A stretch of DNA of 64,000 nucleotides from Deltaproteobacteria bacterium (GTDB lineage: Bacteria > Myxococcota > Kuafuiibacteriia > Kuafuiibacteriales > Kuafuiibacteriaceae). Shown in pieces: positions 18,586-27,585 of the stretch (the stretch's first letter is position 1; every line of letters begins with the position of its first letter). The translations under genes were made by a program, and so were the position numbers. The stretch lies in assembly GCA_016713425.1 (NCBI GenBank), contig JADJPE010000005.1, positions 6,484,501-6,548,500 on the forward strand, written 5' to 3'. The notes under the pieces are model-generated. The model did no database searches and was not told where the DNA came from. It saw nothing but the letters and a program-made list of their open reading frames with translations.

Positions 18586-19186
18586 CGCACCATCTCGACG
18601 CACCATCTCGGCCGGCGGTGTGAGCCGGTGCGGCAAGTTTCGCATGGGGTCTGCGGCCGAGCTATGCCATGCCCCCGAAAGCGCGAACCATAGGCATCGT
18701 TTGTCTATGTCGAACCTCGGCGCTGAGATTCAGTCGGCGCGGGCGCTCCGACAGTACGGGCTCTCGCGCGCTCCAGACGGGCGCCCAGACGACGTACCGT
18801 AAGGCGAGCGGACGCTGCGGAGCCGTTGGCCGATCGTTCAACGCCAGGTAACCGTTGTCGAGGCCGTCGTGCATCAGACGATACGTCAGCTTCTTGTCGT
18901 GGCTGCTACGCTCGTACTCCTTCGATTCCAGTGCGGCTGTCTGATCGAATCGAAGGCTCGAGAGCGACCAAGTGGCGTTCCGGCAACCGCGACGTGGGTC
19001 GGGGGTCTCGATGGGATGGAGAGCGACTCCTTCTCAAGAACGGGCGATTGCTCAGGATTCCCTAGACGCCACCTGCGTGCACGACTCGACTGTCGAGTCG
19101 AAGGACCCGGCGGCGGCGCTGCTCCCCCACCACTGGCTGGCAGGCGGCTTTCGACCAGTTCGTCCTCAGGTTCCGGATTGTACGGT
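18586..19186. other. Intergenic region with a possible decayed lipoprotein start
   Basis: 600 bp between convergent genes. A plus-strand frame from 18869 begins with a lipoprotein-like leader (LLVVAATLVLLRFQCGC) followed by GVPATATWVGGLDG, which looks like the first 50 residues of a small lipoprotein; after about 19020 the frame loses coding character, as if frameshifted. Too little remains to call a gene. Confidence 0.3.
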
Positions 19187-21382
19187 CTATCGTCCAGCTC
19201 GCATCAGCCTCATGCGCTCCCGCTTCGCCCTCACGCGTGGCAGATAGAGCAGAAAGCAGGCACCCGAAGAGGCTTCCGTGTCGAGCACAAGATCCCCGCC
19301 CATATCGCGGGCGAGCCGACGAGAGAGCGCCAAACCAAGCCCCACCCCAGGCGCCGAGGAGGCCGCGCGCTGCGCCGACTTTGAAAACGGCACAAAGAGA
19401 CGACGGCGAGCATCCTTGGCCACCCCCGGACCGCCGTCTTGAACACGCACGACAACCCATCGTGTCCCAGAGACCGAAACCGAGATGCGGATATGTGCGC
19501 TCTCCGCACTCCGCCCATACTTGCACGCATTGTCGACGAGATTGTGCACGATCTGTTCGACCGAACCCGCATTCGCCCACGCGTAGGCATCCTCGCCCGC
19601 GACCACTGTAAGCTCCACGTTCATTCCCGCCTGTTCCGTGCGCATCCGAACACGTTCGATCGACTCAGCCACGACCTGACCCACCCGAAGCCGGATTCGT
19701 TCCGTCTTCGCACGTTCGCGCTCGATGCGCGCAAACGCGAGAACGTTCTCAACGAGATGCCCCAGCCGAACGGCCTCCTTCTGAAGAGTCCGTAGGTACG
19801 TCTGTTTCTTCTCGACCGTCTTCACCCGGTCCTCGAGGAGCATGTCCGTGTACAACCGAAACGTCGTAAGTGGCGTGCGAAGCTCATGCGTCACCGAAGA
19901 CACGAAGTCTGCGCGTCGCGCACTGAGTCTCGCGATCCCCAGAACAAGCAGAACGAAGGCCGAAATCGCGACCGCGACCGCGGTCCAAGCAAGCGCCAAA
20001 ATGGCGATCACCGATGAACTCGGCGCAACGGGCATCGAATCGACCGGCGCCACGACCAACGACACGGGGAGCGATGCAAGGCGCCGCTCGCTCGAGTCGT
20101 TCGTCTGACCCTCGGCCTGACCCATCGTCTGCACGGTCTGCACGGTCTGCACGGTCTGCACCGTCTGCTCGGCCTGCACGGTCTGCATCCTCTGCATCGC
20201 CGGCATCGCCTCACGACGGTTCTCGAAAACCGGAGCCCCCGCCGCCACAAGTTCGGCGCCGGGGAGCAGGTCACTCACCTCTTGGAGCAGCCAAGCTCGG
20301 ATCTCCTGCCAATCGAGTAGACAGCCCTGAACATACCGATGCCGACCCGCTTGAATCTGCCGCACCAAGAGAAGCGATGAGCCGATCCATACCGGAACCA
20401 TTCCGGCATCCGCGGCGTCAGCGCCGCCTCCGGCAATCCCTATGGGCCGCACCGCATTGCCCTCGAAGACGTTCGTGTTATTCAAGACCTTCGCGACCGC
20501 CTGCGCCTGGCTTGCGAATGAAGCCTGGCGTTTTTGAAACTCCCGCGCAGAGCGCGTCACACGCTGCTTCGTCTTGGCGACATACCCCTTCGTCTGTTCG
20601 TTTGCATTCTGCTGTTGCCCATCCCTCGGCGGAAGAAGACCGTTCCTCCGCTCGCTCTCCCCGTCCATTCGCCGCTCGCGTCCATCAGCACTCGGAGCCT
20701 GAAGCCCCGCGGACGGTCCACGGCTCGGATCCGCAGCCGCCGAGGTCTGCCCGGTCGTCGCCAAGAACCCCGTCGACGACGCCGCAACACGGGCAACCAC
20801 CGTCTCCCGAGAAATCTCACGATTGAAGCGCGCCAGCGCCTCCTGCGCGGCGAGAACGCGTGCCTCGGGCACGAGCGTCAAGGCTCGATCCCAAAGAGAT
20901 GCGGGCGGAACGCTCGGCGAAGTCGCCGCAGCACCGCGATCCGAATAGTGAAAATGGAGGAGAACATGATCGGGCGATGAAACAAGCAGAGGCGAGGCCT
21001 CCAGACCCGTCCTCTGGGGAGACGTCCTCTGGGGAGACGTCCTCTGGGGAGACGTCCTCTGGGGAGACGTCATTTGGGGCGAGGCGTCGAGCGAGGCGTC
21101 GAGCGACTCGTCGAACATCGTTTCGTAAGATCGGGCCGGCGAGTAGAAGGCCCGATAGTGGAAGTAGGGCCGCGCACTTTCGCTGGCCATCAAGGCGGCC
21201 AACGCCGAATCCATGCGCCAGAGAGCCAAGCGAACGTTCTCCTCCTGATGCGCCCGCAGACGTGCGATCGTCTCTCGGCGGTCGAGTCGAAGCGCTGCGT
21301 GGCTGAGCCAGGCTACGCCGACAAGAATCAGAAGAATGGCCATCCCGAAGGCGGCGGCAACCTGCCAGCGTCTTAGACTCAT
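19187..21382 (-). CDS. Membrane sensor histidine kinase
   Basis: 731 aa. One transmembrane segment near residues 8-33 and a second near 455-485 bracket an exported sensor region of about 420 residues rich in low-complexity repeats (PQRTS and QTVQTV). No HAMP domain is obvious. The HisKA box SSVTHELRTPLTTFRLY (His near residue 497) is followed by an ATP-binding domain with NLVDNACKYG (N box), VQDGGPGV (G1) and GVGLGLALSRRL (G2). It autophosphorylates and passes phosphate to the partner regulator. The start overlaps the stop of the upstream regulator by four bases, so the two form a co-translated pair. Stimulus unknown. Confidence 0.93.
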   Translation of the reverse strand: MSLRRWQVAAAFGMAILLILVGVAWLSHAALRLDRRETIARLRAHQEENVRLALWRMDSALAALMASESARPYFHYRAFYSPARSYETMFDESLDASLDASPQMTSPQRTSPQRTSPQRTSPQRTGLEASPLLVSSPDHVLLHFHYSDRGAAATSPSVPPASLWDRALTLVPEARVLAAQEALARFNREISRETVVARVAASSTGFLATTGQTSAAADPSRGPSAGLQAPSADGRERRMDGESERRNGLLPPRDGQQQNANEQTKGYVAKTKQRVTRSAREFQKRQASFASQAQAVAKVLNNTNVFEGNAVRPIGIAGGGADAADAGMVPVWIGSSLLLVRQIQAGRHRYVQGCLLDWQEIRAWLLQEVSDLLPGAELVAAGAPVFENRREAMPAMQRMQTVQAEQTVQTVQTVQTVQTMGQAEGQTNDSSERRLASLPVSLVVAPVDSMPVAPSSSVIAILALAWTAVAVAISAFVLLVLGIARLSARRADFVSSVTHELRTPLTTFRLYTDMLLEDRVKTVEKKQTYLRTLQKEAVRLGHLVENVLAFARIERERAKTERIRLRVGQVVAESIERVRMRTEQAGMNVELTVVAGEDAYAWANAGSVEQIVHNLVDNACKYGRSAESAHIRISVSVSGTRWVVVRVQDGGPGVAKDARRRLFVPFSKSAQRAASSAPGVGLGLALSRRLARDMGGDLVLDTEASSGACFLLYLPRVRAKRERMRLMRAGR
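20129..20168 (-). repeat. 9-bp tandem repeat in the kinase sensor region
   Basis: Four to five near-perfect copies of TGCACGGTC (plus strand), coding on the minus strand for a run of QTV tripeptides in the periplasmic region of the sensor kinase. In-frame length changes would be tolerated. Confidence 0.85.
21011..21070 (-). repeat. 15-bp tandem repeat in the kinase sensor region
   Basis: Four perfect copies of CCTCTGGGGAGACGT (21011, 21026, 21041, 21056), encoding TSPQR repeats on the minus strand just after the first transmembrane segment. A degraded copy follows at 21071. Confidence 0.9.
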
Positions 21383-22077
21383 TCCTCGAGTCCGCTCGAA
21401 AACGAGTATCCGCGGCCGCGATGTGTCGTAATGATCGCCGAATCCTGATCACGCAGCTTCTCACGAAGTCGTGCCACATGAACGTCGATGGTGCGCGTCC
21501 TTACGAGCGAGGCAGGAAGCTTCCAGACGCGGCCGAGAAGCTCCTCGCGGGAAACAACGCGGCCCGCGTTCTGTGCAAGATAGCGTACGAGATCCCTTTC
21601 CCGCTCCGAGATTTCCGCCCGCGTCCCATCGGGATACCGGATTTCGGATCGCTCCAGATCGACCGAACACGACGCCAACACGAGAATCCTCACATCCCGA
21701 GGCCGCTCAGCGGATCGCCTAAGTACCGCCTCGAGACGCGCGAGCAATTCATTAAGGCTGAAGGGCTTCACGACGTAGTCGTCGGCGCCAAGCTTGAGGC
21801 CCCGTACCTTGTCCTCCTCCTGCCCGAGGGCCGTGAGCACGACGACCGGAACCGCGGGCCTCGCACTTCGAACATCACACAGAACGTCGTGCCCACTTCC
21901 GTCGGGGAGCACCAAGTCGAGCAGGACGATATCGAACGCCATCTCGAGGCCCATCCGCGTCCCGGCCGCGCGCGTCGACGCTTCGAAGACCTCGTAGCCT
22001 TCGAAGGCAAGCGCATCGACGATGCCGTTTCGAATGGCCTCATCGTCCTCGACAACCAACACGCGTTTCTTCGCCAT
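21379..22077 (-). CDS. OmpR/PhoB-family response regulator
   Basis: 232 aa from MAKKRVLVVEDDEAIRN (ATG at 22077); an ATG three codons upstream is the alternative. The receiver domain shows the acidic pair EDD, the phosphorylation Asp in VLLDLVLPDGSG, Thr in VVVLTALG and Lys in DDYVVKPFS. The C-terminal winged helix has the usual ERDLVRYLAQNAGRVVSREELL and VRTRTIDVHVARLREKL motifs for DNA binding. It is read together with the kinase (ATGA-type overlap) and lies 82 bp downstream of the vWA gene, so a vWA-RR-HK operon is likely. Confidence 0.93.
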   Translation of the reverse strand: MAKKRVLVVEDDEAIRNGIVDALAFEGYEVFEASTRAAGTRMGLEMAFDIVLLDLVLPDGSGHDVLCDVRSARPAVPVVVLTALGQEEDKVRGLKLGADDYVVKPFSLNELLARLEAVLRRSAERPRDVRILVLASCSVDLERSEIRYPDGTRAEISERERDLVRYLAQNAGRVVSREELLGRVWKLPASLVRTRTIDVHVARLREKLRDQDSAIITTHRGRGYSFSSGLEE

Positions 22078-22159
22078 ACGACCCACGCCAAGCGATCGGC
22101 TTCACCCGCAATCGGCCTGCCTGCTCAACTTAATCCAATCCAAGTTCAGTACCTAGCTG

Positions 22160-23482
22160 TCATTCGGCGTCGAAGCCATATCCCTTCTGCTTCGCTTGGT
22201 CACGCACCGCAGCCAACATCGCCGCATCGAGCGTGGACACCGACCCCGACCCCGATCCCGACCCCGGCGCCGGACTTCTCTTCATGCGCTCTTTCTCCAA
22301 ATAAGCCGCCCGCTCGGCGCCCAGTGCGTTGAGCCGAGCCTTGATCTCGTTCCGCTTGGTCGCTTTTTGCGCAACGTAGTTCTTCCGATCCACAGCCGAA
22401 AGCCCCCGCATCTCTCTCGGCAATTCGTTGTCAGCCATCGCTCCCACGTCCACCTTGCCGTCGGCCACACCATCCACAAGGTCCCAGCTCGAGTTCTTGT
22501 AGTGCGCTAGACTCTTCGACAGGCTCCGCTGTACGGCTGCACCCTGCTTCATCTTGCGCGCGTTCACGTCTTGCGCAGCCTGGCGCTCAAGACCTCGGGC
22601 GCCTTCGACGCCGTATCCGACATAGGTCTCGTTGAGCTCCGCCGAGAGCGCTTGAATCTCAGCGTCTTGAGGCGCTTCAATCTGCGCGATCTTCTGGTCT
22701 TGGTCGATGTTCATGAAACGCCCGTCCGCAAGGAGAGCTCCGCGCTTCCAACCCGCTGCGTCATCATCGAGCGGTCCGCCGCAATAGATCGTATTGATGG
22801 TGATACCACGTTCAAGTGCGCGCCGGATCATCGCCGAGGCACGCACATGTCCCTGATCGAACGACTCATTGCCAGCGACGAAGACAAGCTTGAGGTCCGT
22901 CGGACTCTTCGACCAGTCCAATCGCGCGATCGCATCTTTGATCACGTGCCCCACAAACTCGTCGCCGCCATTCGTCGAGAGCGCGAAGAGCTTTTCCGAG
23001 ACCCGATCGAGATCTCGCGTAAAAGGCGAGACCATCCGAATGTATCCGCTCTTCTCCGGAAGGCCCTCGTTGCCATACTCGAACAGCGCCAACTCGAGGA
23101 CCGGCGCCTTGCCGTCGCGTCGCGCGCGAGAGAGCTCGTTGACGATCCGCCAAAGCTGCGACCGCGCCTGGTCGATGAGGCCGTCCATACTGCTGCTCGT
23201 GTCGAGCAGCAGTGCAAGCTGAACCCGGCGGTCACTAAGCTCCGGACTCGTGACAACAGCCTCAGAGGGCGTCGTCACCCCGACCTCGGGTCCGACAACC
23301 CTCGGCGCGCGAGCCTCGACGAGCGGGGCGACCGCGGGCACGGCTGTGGCCTCAGCTTGCGCCACGCTGGCCGATGGGAATGGGGATGTGGATGGGCCGT
23401 CGCCGCGTGACGTTAGGTAGGTCACGCCGAAAAGAGTCCCCGAAAGGACAAAGATGCCGAGCGTCTTGAGCTGCGATGTCAT
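22160..23482 (-). CDS. von Willebrand factor A domain protein, exported
   Basis: 440 aa from the ATG at 23482, where GAGG stands eight bases upstream; an ATG two codons earlier is the alternative. An N-terminal hydrophobic segment (LGIFVLSGTLFGVTYLTS) is a signal or anchor. The vWA domain begins at VQLALLLDTSSSMDGLIDQA, with a complete DxSxS MIDAS motif for metal-dependent ligand binding, and runs to about residue 270 (KLVFVAGNESFDQG). The C-terminal part is helical with a conserved-looking NELPREMRGLSAVDRKNYV segment, and a Gly/Ser run near the end. It leads the minus-strand cluster with the regulator and kinase. Function unknown; periplasmic. Confidence 0.85.
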   Translation of the reverse strand: MTSQLKTLGIFVLSGTLFGVTYLTSRGDGPSTSPFPSASVAQAEATAVPAVAPLVEARAPRVVGPEVGVTTPSEAVVTSPELSDRRVQLALLLDTSSSMDGLIDQARSQLWRIVNELSRARRDGKAPVLELALFEYGNEGLPEKSGYIRMVSPFTRDLDRVSEKLFALSTNGGDEFVGHVIKDAIARLDWSKSPTDLKLVFVAGNESFDQGHVRASAMIRRALERGITINTIYCGGPLDDDAAGWKRGALLADGRFMNIDQDQKIAQIEAPQDAEIQALSAELNETYVGYGVEGARGLERQAAQDVNARKMKQGAAVQRSLSKSLAHYKNSSWDLVDGVADGKVDVGAMADNELPREMRGLSAVDRKNYVAQKATKRNEIKARLNALGAERAAYLEKERMKRSPAPGSGSGSGSVSTLDAAMLAAVRDQAKQKGYGFDAE

Positions 23483-23659
23483 TTTCATACCTCACGAGCA
23501 GCATACGCATGAGGCACCAACCCAGGTGTAACGCGATCGTAAAGCGGCCCCGCTCGCCAAGGCCCACTTGTTCGCTGCGCCCCACAGTGATGCCCTTGCC
23601 CTCGAAATCAGTACTTGACGGCAGGGCTGTCCACGAAGTCGGGCAAGCTCAGCGCAAGC

Positions 23660-24676
23660 TCAGCGCCCTGCGTATCTACACCGCGATCCGTCGTGGCTGG
23701 CGATGCATGCGAGTTCTGGCCGACAATCCCAGGAACCAAGACAAGGTGCGCCCAAGTCTCCGGTGCCATCGACGGTCGCGCAGGTCACCGGCAAACGATC
23801 GACCTCGATGAGCGTCTCCGCCGGCCATGCGGCGTGGGCCTCCTCTGGCGACGCGTAGCAGCAGCTCCCTGCGCCAGTCGGCGCACCCTCCTCACCGGCG
23901 TACTCGACTGCGAAGCGCCCGTCGTCCAGCGGATAGATGTATCCGTCGGCTCCACTTGTACAGACGGGATCCGGGGACGAGCACGTCAGAGGCCAATGGT
24001 CTGGAACAACGAGCACGAGATCCGGGTAGGCGGCGCGTACGCCTTCCACCGTGTTTTCACAGCAGTACACAGAGTTCGTCGGTCTGCCGTCGTGCGCCGC
24101 GAATGAGAGCCCGTACCGACCATCTCCGGTTGGATAAATGTATCCGTCCACCCCGCTCTTGCAGGCTGGGCCTTCACTATCATTCCCGAGCGCGTCGGTC
24201 TCTCGACAACGCGATCCGTCGTGGCTGGCGATGCATGAGAGTTCTGGCCGACAATCCCAGGAACCAAGACAAGGTGCGCCCAAGTCTCCGGTGCCATCGA
24301 CGGTCGCGCAGGTCACCGGCAAACGATCGACCTCGATGAGCGTCTCCGCCGGCCATGCGGCGTGGGCCTCCTCTGGCGACGCGTAGCAGCAGCTCCCTGC
24401 GCCAGTTGGCGCACCCGCCTCACCGGCGTACTCGACTGCGAAGCGCCCGTCGTCCAGCGGATAGATGTATCCGTCCACCCCGCTCTTGCAGACTGGGTCT
24501 TCACTATCATTCCCGAGCGCGTCGGTCTCTTGACTGCGGCCCAAGTGCTGGCTGGGATGATTCGTATCCCCGAGATCGCTCGTCTCACCACACGCCGCTG
24601 CGATGAACATGAAGATGAAGATGAAGAGATAGGAACAAACGCCGATAGACCCGATCGAGAACTTGGCTTTCTGCAC
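23660..24676 (-). CDS. Cys-rich lipoprotein with duplicated module
   Basis: 338 aa from a GTG at 24676, chosen because AGGGA lies five bases upstream and the residues that follow form a clean lipoprotein leader (YLFIFIFMFIAAAC); the open frame extends to 24778. The mature protein has three copies of a module starting C(K/T)SGxDGYIYP, with spaced Cys (GSCCYASPEEAHAAWP, DLGAPCLGSWDCRPEL). Copies 1 and 3 are almost identical at DNA level; copy 2 is shorter and diverged. No known domain is recognised. Likely a secreted or surface-anchored, disulphide-stabilised protein. Confidence 0.75.
   Translation of the reverse strand: MQKAKFSIGSIGVCSYLFIFIFMFIAAACGETSDLGDTNHPSQHLGRSQETDALGNDSEDPVCKSGVDGYIYPLDDGRFAVEYAGEAGAPTGAGSCCYASPEEAHAAWPAETLIEVDRLPVTCATVDGTGDLGAPCLGSWDCRPELSCIASHDGSRCRETDALGNDSEGPACKSGVDGYIYPTGDGRYGLSFAAHDGRPTNSVYCCENTVEGVRAAYPDLVLVVPDHWPLTCSSPDPVCTSGADGYIYPLDDGRFAVEYAGEEGAPTGAGSCCYASPEEAHAAWPAETLIEVDRLPVTCATVDGTGDLGAPCLGSWDCRPELACIASHDGSRCRYAGR
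23682..23947 (-). repeat. 266-bp direct repeat, copy A
   Basis: Nearly identical to 24210-24475, with about three mismatches and no gaps. It lies within the Cys-rich lipoprotein gene and encodes the C-terminal module. Confidence 0.93.
24210..24475 (-). repeat. 266-bp direct repeat, copy B
   Basis: Partner of 23682-23947, 528 bp apart, encoding the N-terminal module of the same lipoprotein. The near identity points to a recent duplication or ongoing gene conversion. Confidence 0.93.
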
Positions 24677-24910
24677 GAGTGTCCCTGGTGTCTCAAGCAT
24701 GCATCCAAAGGAACACCGCCTGCGCCCCTCGCCAAGAACCGGATGTGCGCAGACGGCGCACATCTCGTAGGCGTGCACCGAGATCGCCGGTCGGTCCGCT
24801 CGCCATCGATGTCATACACTCGAGCCAGGCGCTGAGCTCAACGTGACGATCGGTCGCGCTCAAGATGACTCGGCCGGTTGCGCCGACATGAACCGCCCAA
24901 GTTTCACGAG

Positions 24911-25312
24911 CCCATGAGGCATGCCCGAACCCATGCCGATGGGGTGACGCGCAGCTCAGAGGGCACCTGCAGACGCATGCGCATGGGGTGGTCACGCGCC
25001 CATGAGGCATGCCCGAACCCATGCCGATGGGGTGACGCCCAGCTCAGGGGGCGCCTCTAGACGCATGCGCATGGGTGGTCACGCGCCCATGACGCACGCC
25101 CGAACCCATGCCGATGGGGTGACGCCCAGCTCAGAGGGCACCTGCCGACGCATGCGCATGGGGTGGTCACGCGCCCATGACGCATGCCCGAACCCATGCC
25201 GATGGGGTGACGCCCAGCTCAGAGGGCACCTGCCGACGCATGCGCATGGGGTGGTCACGCGCCCATGACGCATGCCCGAACCCATGCCGATGGGGTGACG
25301 CCCAGTTCAGCT
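24911..25312. repeat. 88-bp tandem repeat array, 4.5 units, hairpin-rich
   Basis: Units begin with CCCATGA at 24911, 24999, 25086, 25174 and 25262, a period of 88 bp (87 once, where one G is missing). Each unit has CCCAT-gccg-ATGGG, a short hairpin, and a perfect 10-bp palindrome CATGCGCATG. Units differ by a few substitutions. The array is open in several frames on both strands, but the periodic peptides look like no protein, so I treat it as non-coding. Confidence 0.9.
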
Positions 25313-25357
25313 GGCTCCCCGGAACCCAGGTCGATGGGGTCGTGCCGAGCCCACGCC

Positions 25358-25429
25358 TCTCGTGGCGTGCCTCGCGGTTCGTCTCGTGGTGTGCCTCGCG
25401 GTTCGTCTCGTGGTGTGCCTCGCGGTTCG
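25358..25429. repeat. 24-bp tandem repeat, three copies
   Basis: TCTCGTGGYGTGCCTCGCGGTTCG repeated at 25358, 25382 and 25406, immediately downstream of the stop of the helical protein gene on the minus strand. Frames through it give Arg/Pro/Thr runs without other support. Confidence 0.88.
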
Positions 25430-25435
25430 CCTCGC

Positions 25436-26275
25436 TCAGCCTTCGGAAGGGGCCTCGGCGGTTGCCGGACTGGGTGGTGGCGGACTGGTTGCCTCGCTGG
25501 TCGGGCCGGGCGGTAGATCCTCACCGGTCTCGACATGCACGTCGGATGCGCCCCTTCGCCTCGCGTACGCGTCGGCCAGAGCTGCGTGCTGTTCGAGGAT
25601 GGGCTCCAACAGCTTGCGACGCGCCTCCGCCGACGGGTGTCGCGCCAGAATCTTGGCCACGATGAGACACATCTCTTCGTGGGCGCGTGCACGAACGGCA
25701 AGGACATCTTTGTAAGTGACGGTCTCTTCGGATTCGTTGGATCGCTTGATGGCCGCATCGTACTTCGGAAGGAGTGACTGCAGCGTGTCGAGAAAGGGCG
25801 TGAGTCCAAGCAGGGCCACCATCTCGGCCTCGTTCTTGCGCAGGTTCGTGACGAGTGCTCGAACCGCCTCATGTTCCTCCGGATAGGAGAGCATCGTCAT
25901 CGGAGCGACGCCGTTCGGGAAGCAACGCGCCAAGAACCGTTCGATCGGCTCCCCCTTGGTCCTCCGCTCGCGGCGGGGCACGGCACGCAGCCGCGCCTCC
26001 GCGGTGTCACGAAGCGCGGTGAGCGCGCGATCGATGTCCCCGTCGAGGTCCCGGAGTTCCGCCGCCGCGCTCGACGTCTCGGCTTTCGAGTTCGCGGCCC
26101 AACCACGTTCCGTAACCCGAACATCAGCCTCGTGGCGGAGCGCAAGCCGAACATCTCGTTCGAGCACCTCGTCGCCAAGCTCGTTTGCATACTTGGCGAC
26201 CCTCCCGAGGGCGTAGCTTCGACGGCCCGTGGGCAGCTGATACAGACTGAATAGGTTTGCAATCGACATTTCCAT
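25436..26275 (-). CDS. Unknown helical protein with Pro-rich tail
   Basis: 279 aa from the ATG at 26275, with GAGAGG seven bases upstream. Predicted almost entirely helical for residues 1-240 (for example EVLERDVRLALRHEADVRV and AHEEMCLIVAKILARHPSAEARR), ending in a Pro/Ser/Thr/Ala-rich tail. No signal peptide, membrane segment, metal site or recognised domain. It is flanked on both sides by short tandem repeats. I do not recognise the family. Confidence 0.65.
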   Translation of the reverse strand: MEMSIANLFSLYQLPTGRRSYALGRVAKYANELGDEVLERDVRLALRHEADVRVTERGWAANSKAETSSAAAELRDLDGDIDRALTALRDTAEARLRAVPRRERRTKGEPIERFLARCFPNGVAPMTMLSYPEEHEAVRALVTNLRKNEAEMVALLGLTPFLDTLQSLLPKYDAAIKRSNESEETVTYKDVLAVRARAHEEMCLIVAKILARHPSAEARRKLLEPILEQHAALADAYARRRGASDVHVETGEDLPPGPTSEATSPPPPSPATAEAPSEG

Positions 26276-26285
26276 GAAGAAACCT

Positions 26286-26312
26286 CTCGTTTATCTCGTT
26301 TATCTCGTTTAT
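26286..26312. repeat. 9-bp tandem repeat upstream of helical protein gene
   Basis: Three perfect copies of CTCGTTTAT immediately upstream of the ribosome binding site of the 25436-26275 gene (GAGATAAAC-like in the gene's direction). It is AT-richer than the surroundings and could affect promoter or leader function. Confidence 0.8.
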
Positions 26313-26667
26313 CTCGATGTCCCGTTTTCCCGTAGTCGCCGTATCCCCGTTGGCTGGTCGCAATGGGCGATCACACTCGCTGGCAACCTTGGTTCGTAGG
26401 CTTGGTTAGTAAGCTTGGTTGACATAGGCACGCCGCATCGTGAACGGGCGATGATCCCATCCGAGGCACTCGGTCCAAGAAAACGGGAGACCGGGAAGCC
26501 CATCGATCCGCGAGCCCACGACGAGCCGACACCCGTGGGGTCATCCTCTCGGCGCTGGCGGATACGCCCGCCCCTCCTGGGGCGTGGCGCGCCCACCGGC
26601 CGCGCCAGAAAAACCAACCAAAACGAACGCCAGCGCCAATGGCGCACCCCGTGCTACGCGCCCACGT

Positions 26668-27585
26668 ATGACGCAACTGAGATCTCGGGCCACATCGTGC
26701 TCCCGGCGCGGGACGCGCCTGCTCTGCTCGCTGACGTGGGCTGTCGTCCTGAGCGCATGCGGACCGGTGGGCGGCGGATGGCACGTCTACCCAGACCCAG
26801 AACCCGACCCAACCACACCCGCAGCCGACGAGCCCCAGCCCTCTGATCAATGGACGGACGACAACGGATACAGGGGCGACGATCCGGTCGTTCCCTACGG
26901 CGCCGAAGTGCCCAACGATGGCGCGTTGCCCGAAGACGGCCCGTTGCCCGACCTCGGCTCAGTACCCGACGACGGTGCGTTGCCGGACGACGGCTCGGTA
27001 CCCAACGACGGCGCCTTGCCCGACGACGGCTCGGTACCCACTGACCCGCAGCCTCCGAGCTCGGACTGCGAAGGCGCGGTCGCCGGCACCACCGAGACGC
27101 GGACTCGATTCGCAAGCGCAACCGTGACGCCGGGCTCATCTTGCCAGGACGAGACGCAGACCCGCACCTGCGAAGCCGGCGCCTGGACAGCGTGGACAGG
27201 GACCTTCACCGAAGCATCGTGTGAGGTTCGCTGCGCCGCGAACGCCGGCGACGCGTGCGAGCTCGGCGGCTGGGCGGATCAACCCGGCTGCGCGGAGAAC
27301 TATGGCTGCGCAGAGTTCTGGGGCGTGTACTACAACAGTCCGAACGGCTGTGACCCGGCCACGGCCGGGAGCTACGTCGAATACATCGGCCCGACGTGCA
27401 CCTATGTCGGTTACGCGCACTACGACCCCTTCCACGCCCAGCTCGACGGCGGCTGCACGAACGCGAGCGCACGCGGTTACAGCGGCGAGAACACGTACAC
27501 GGTGGTTCGCTCGGGCACGGGCTGCACGCACCCCCTCTACGTCACGACGCCGGGCACAATCCAGTGCGACGGCGGATGCCTCTAA
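26668..27585 (+). CDS. Secreted Cys-rich lipoprotein with thrombospondin-like module
   Basis: 305 aa from the ATG at 26668; the frame opens earlier at 26584. Signal peptide with lipobox AVVLSAC. An Asp/Gly/Pro linker with repeats of the type DDGALPDDGSVPN follows (about 26930-27045). A thrombospondin-like segment with TRTRFASATV...CQDETQTRTCEAGAWTAWTG is seen in other myxobacterial surface proteins. The C-terminal 110 residues contain evenly spaced Cys (GCAENYGCAEFWGVYY, TCTYVGYAHYDPF, GTIQCDGGC). Likely surface-exposed; function unknown. It is divergent from the helical protein gene, with about 390 bp between them that otherwise holds only the 9-bp repeats. Confidence 0.78.
   Translation: MTQLRSRATSCSRRGTRLLCSLTWAVVLSACGPVGGGWHVYPDPEPDPTTPAADEPQPSDQWTDDNGYRGDDPVVPYGAEVPNDGALPEDGPLPDLGSVPDDGALPDDGSVPNDGALPDDGSVPTDPQPPSSDCEGAVAGTTETRTRFASATVTPGSSCQDETQTRTCEAGAWTAWTGTFTEASCEVRCAANAGDACELGGWADQPGCAENYGCAEFWGVYYNSPNGCDPATAGSYVEYIGPTCTYVGYAHYDPFHAQLDGGCTNASARGYSGENTYTVVRSGTGCTHPLYVTTPGTIQCDGGCL

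Noticed and set aside
18869..19384. Small lipoprotein gene on the plus strand
   Set aside because: Only the first 50 residues look real; the rest runs antisense to the kinase gene with no coding character.
24878..25285. Long open frames on both strands through the 88-bp array
   Set aside because: They arise from the repeat itself; the period is not a multiple of three in every unit and the peptides resemble no protein.
24911..25312. CRISPR array
   Set aside because: The units are contiguous with no unique spacers and there are no cas genes in the window.
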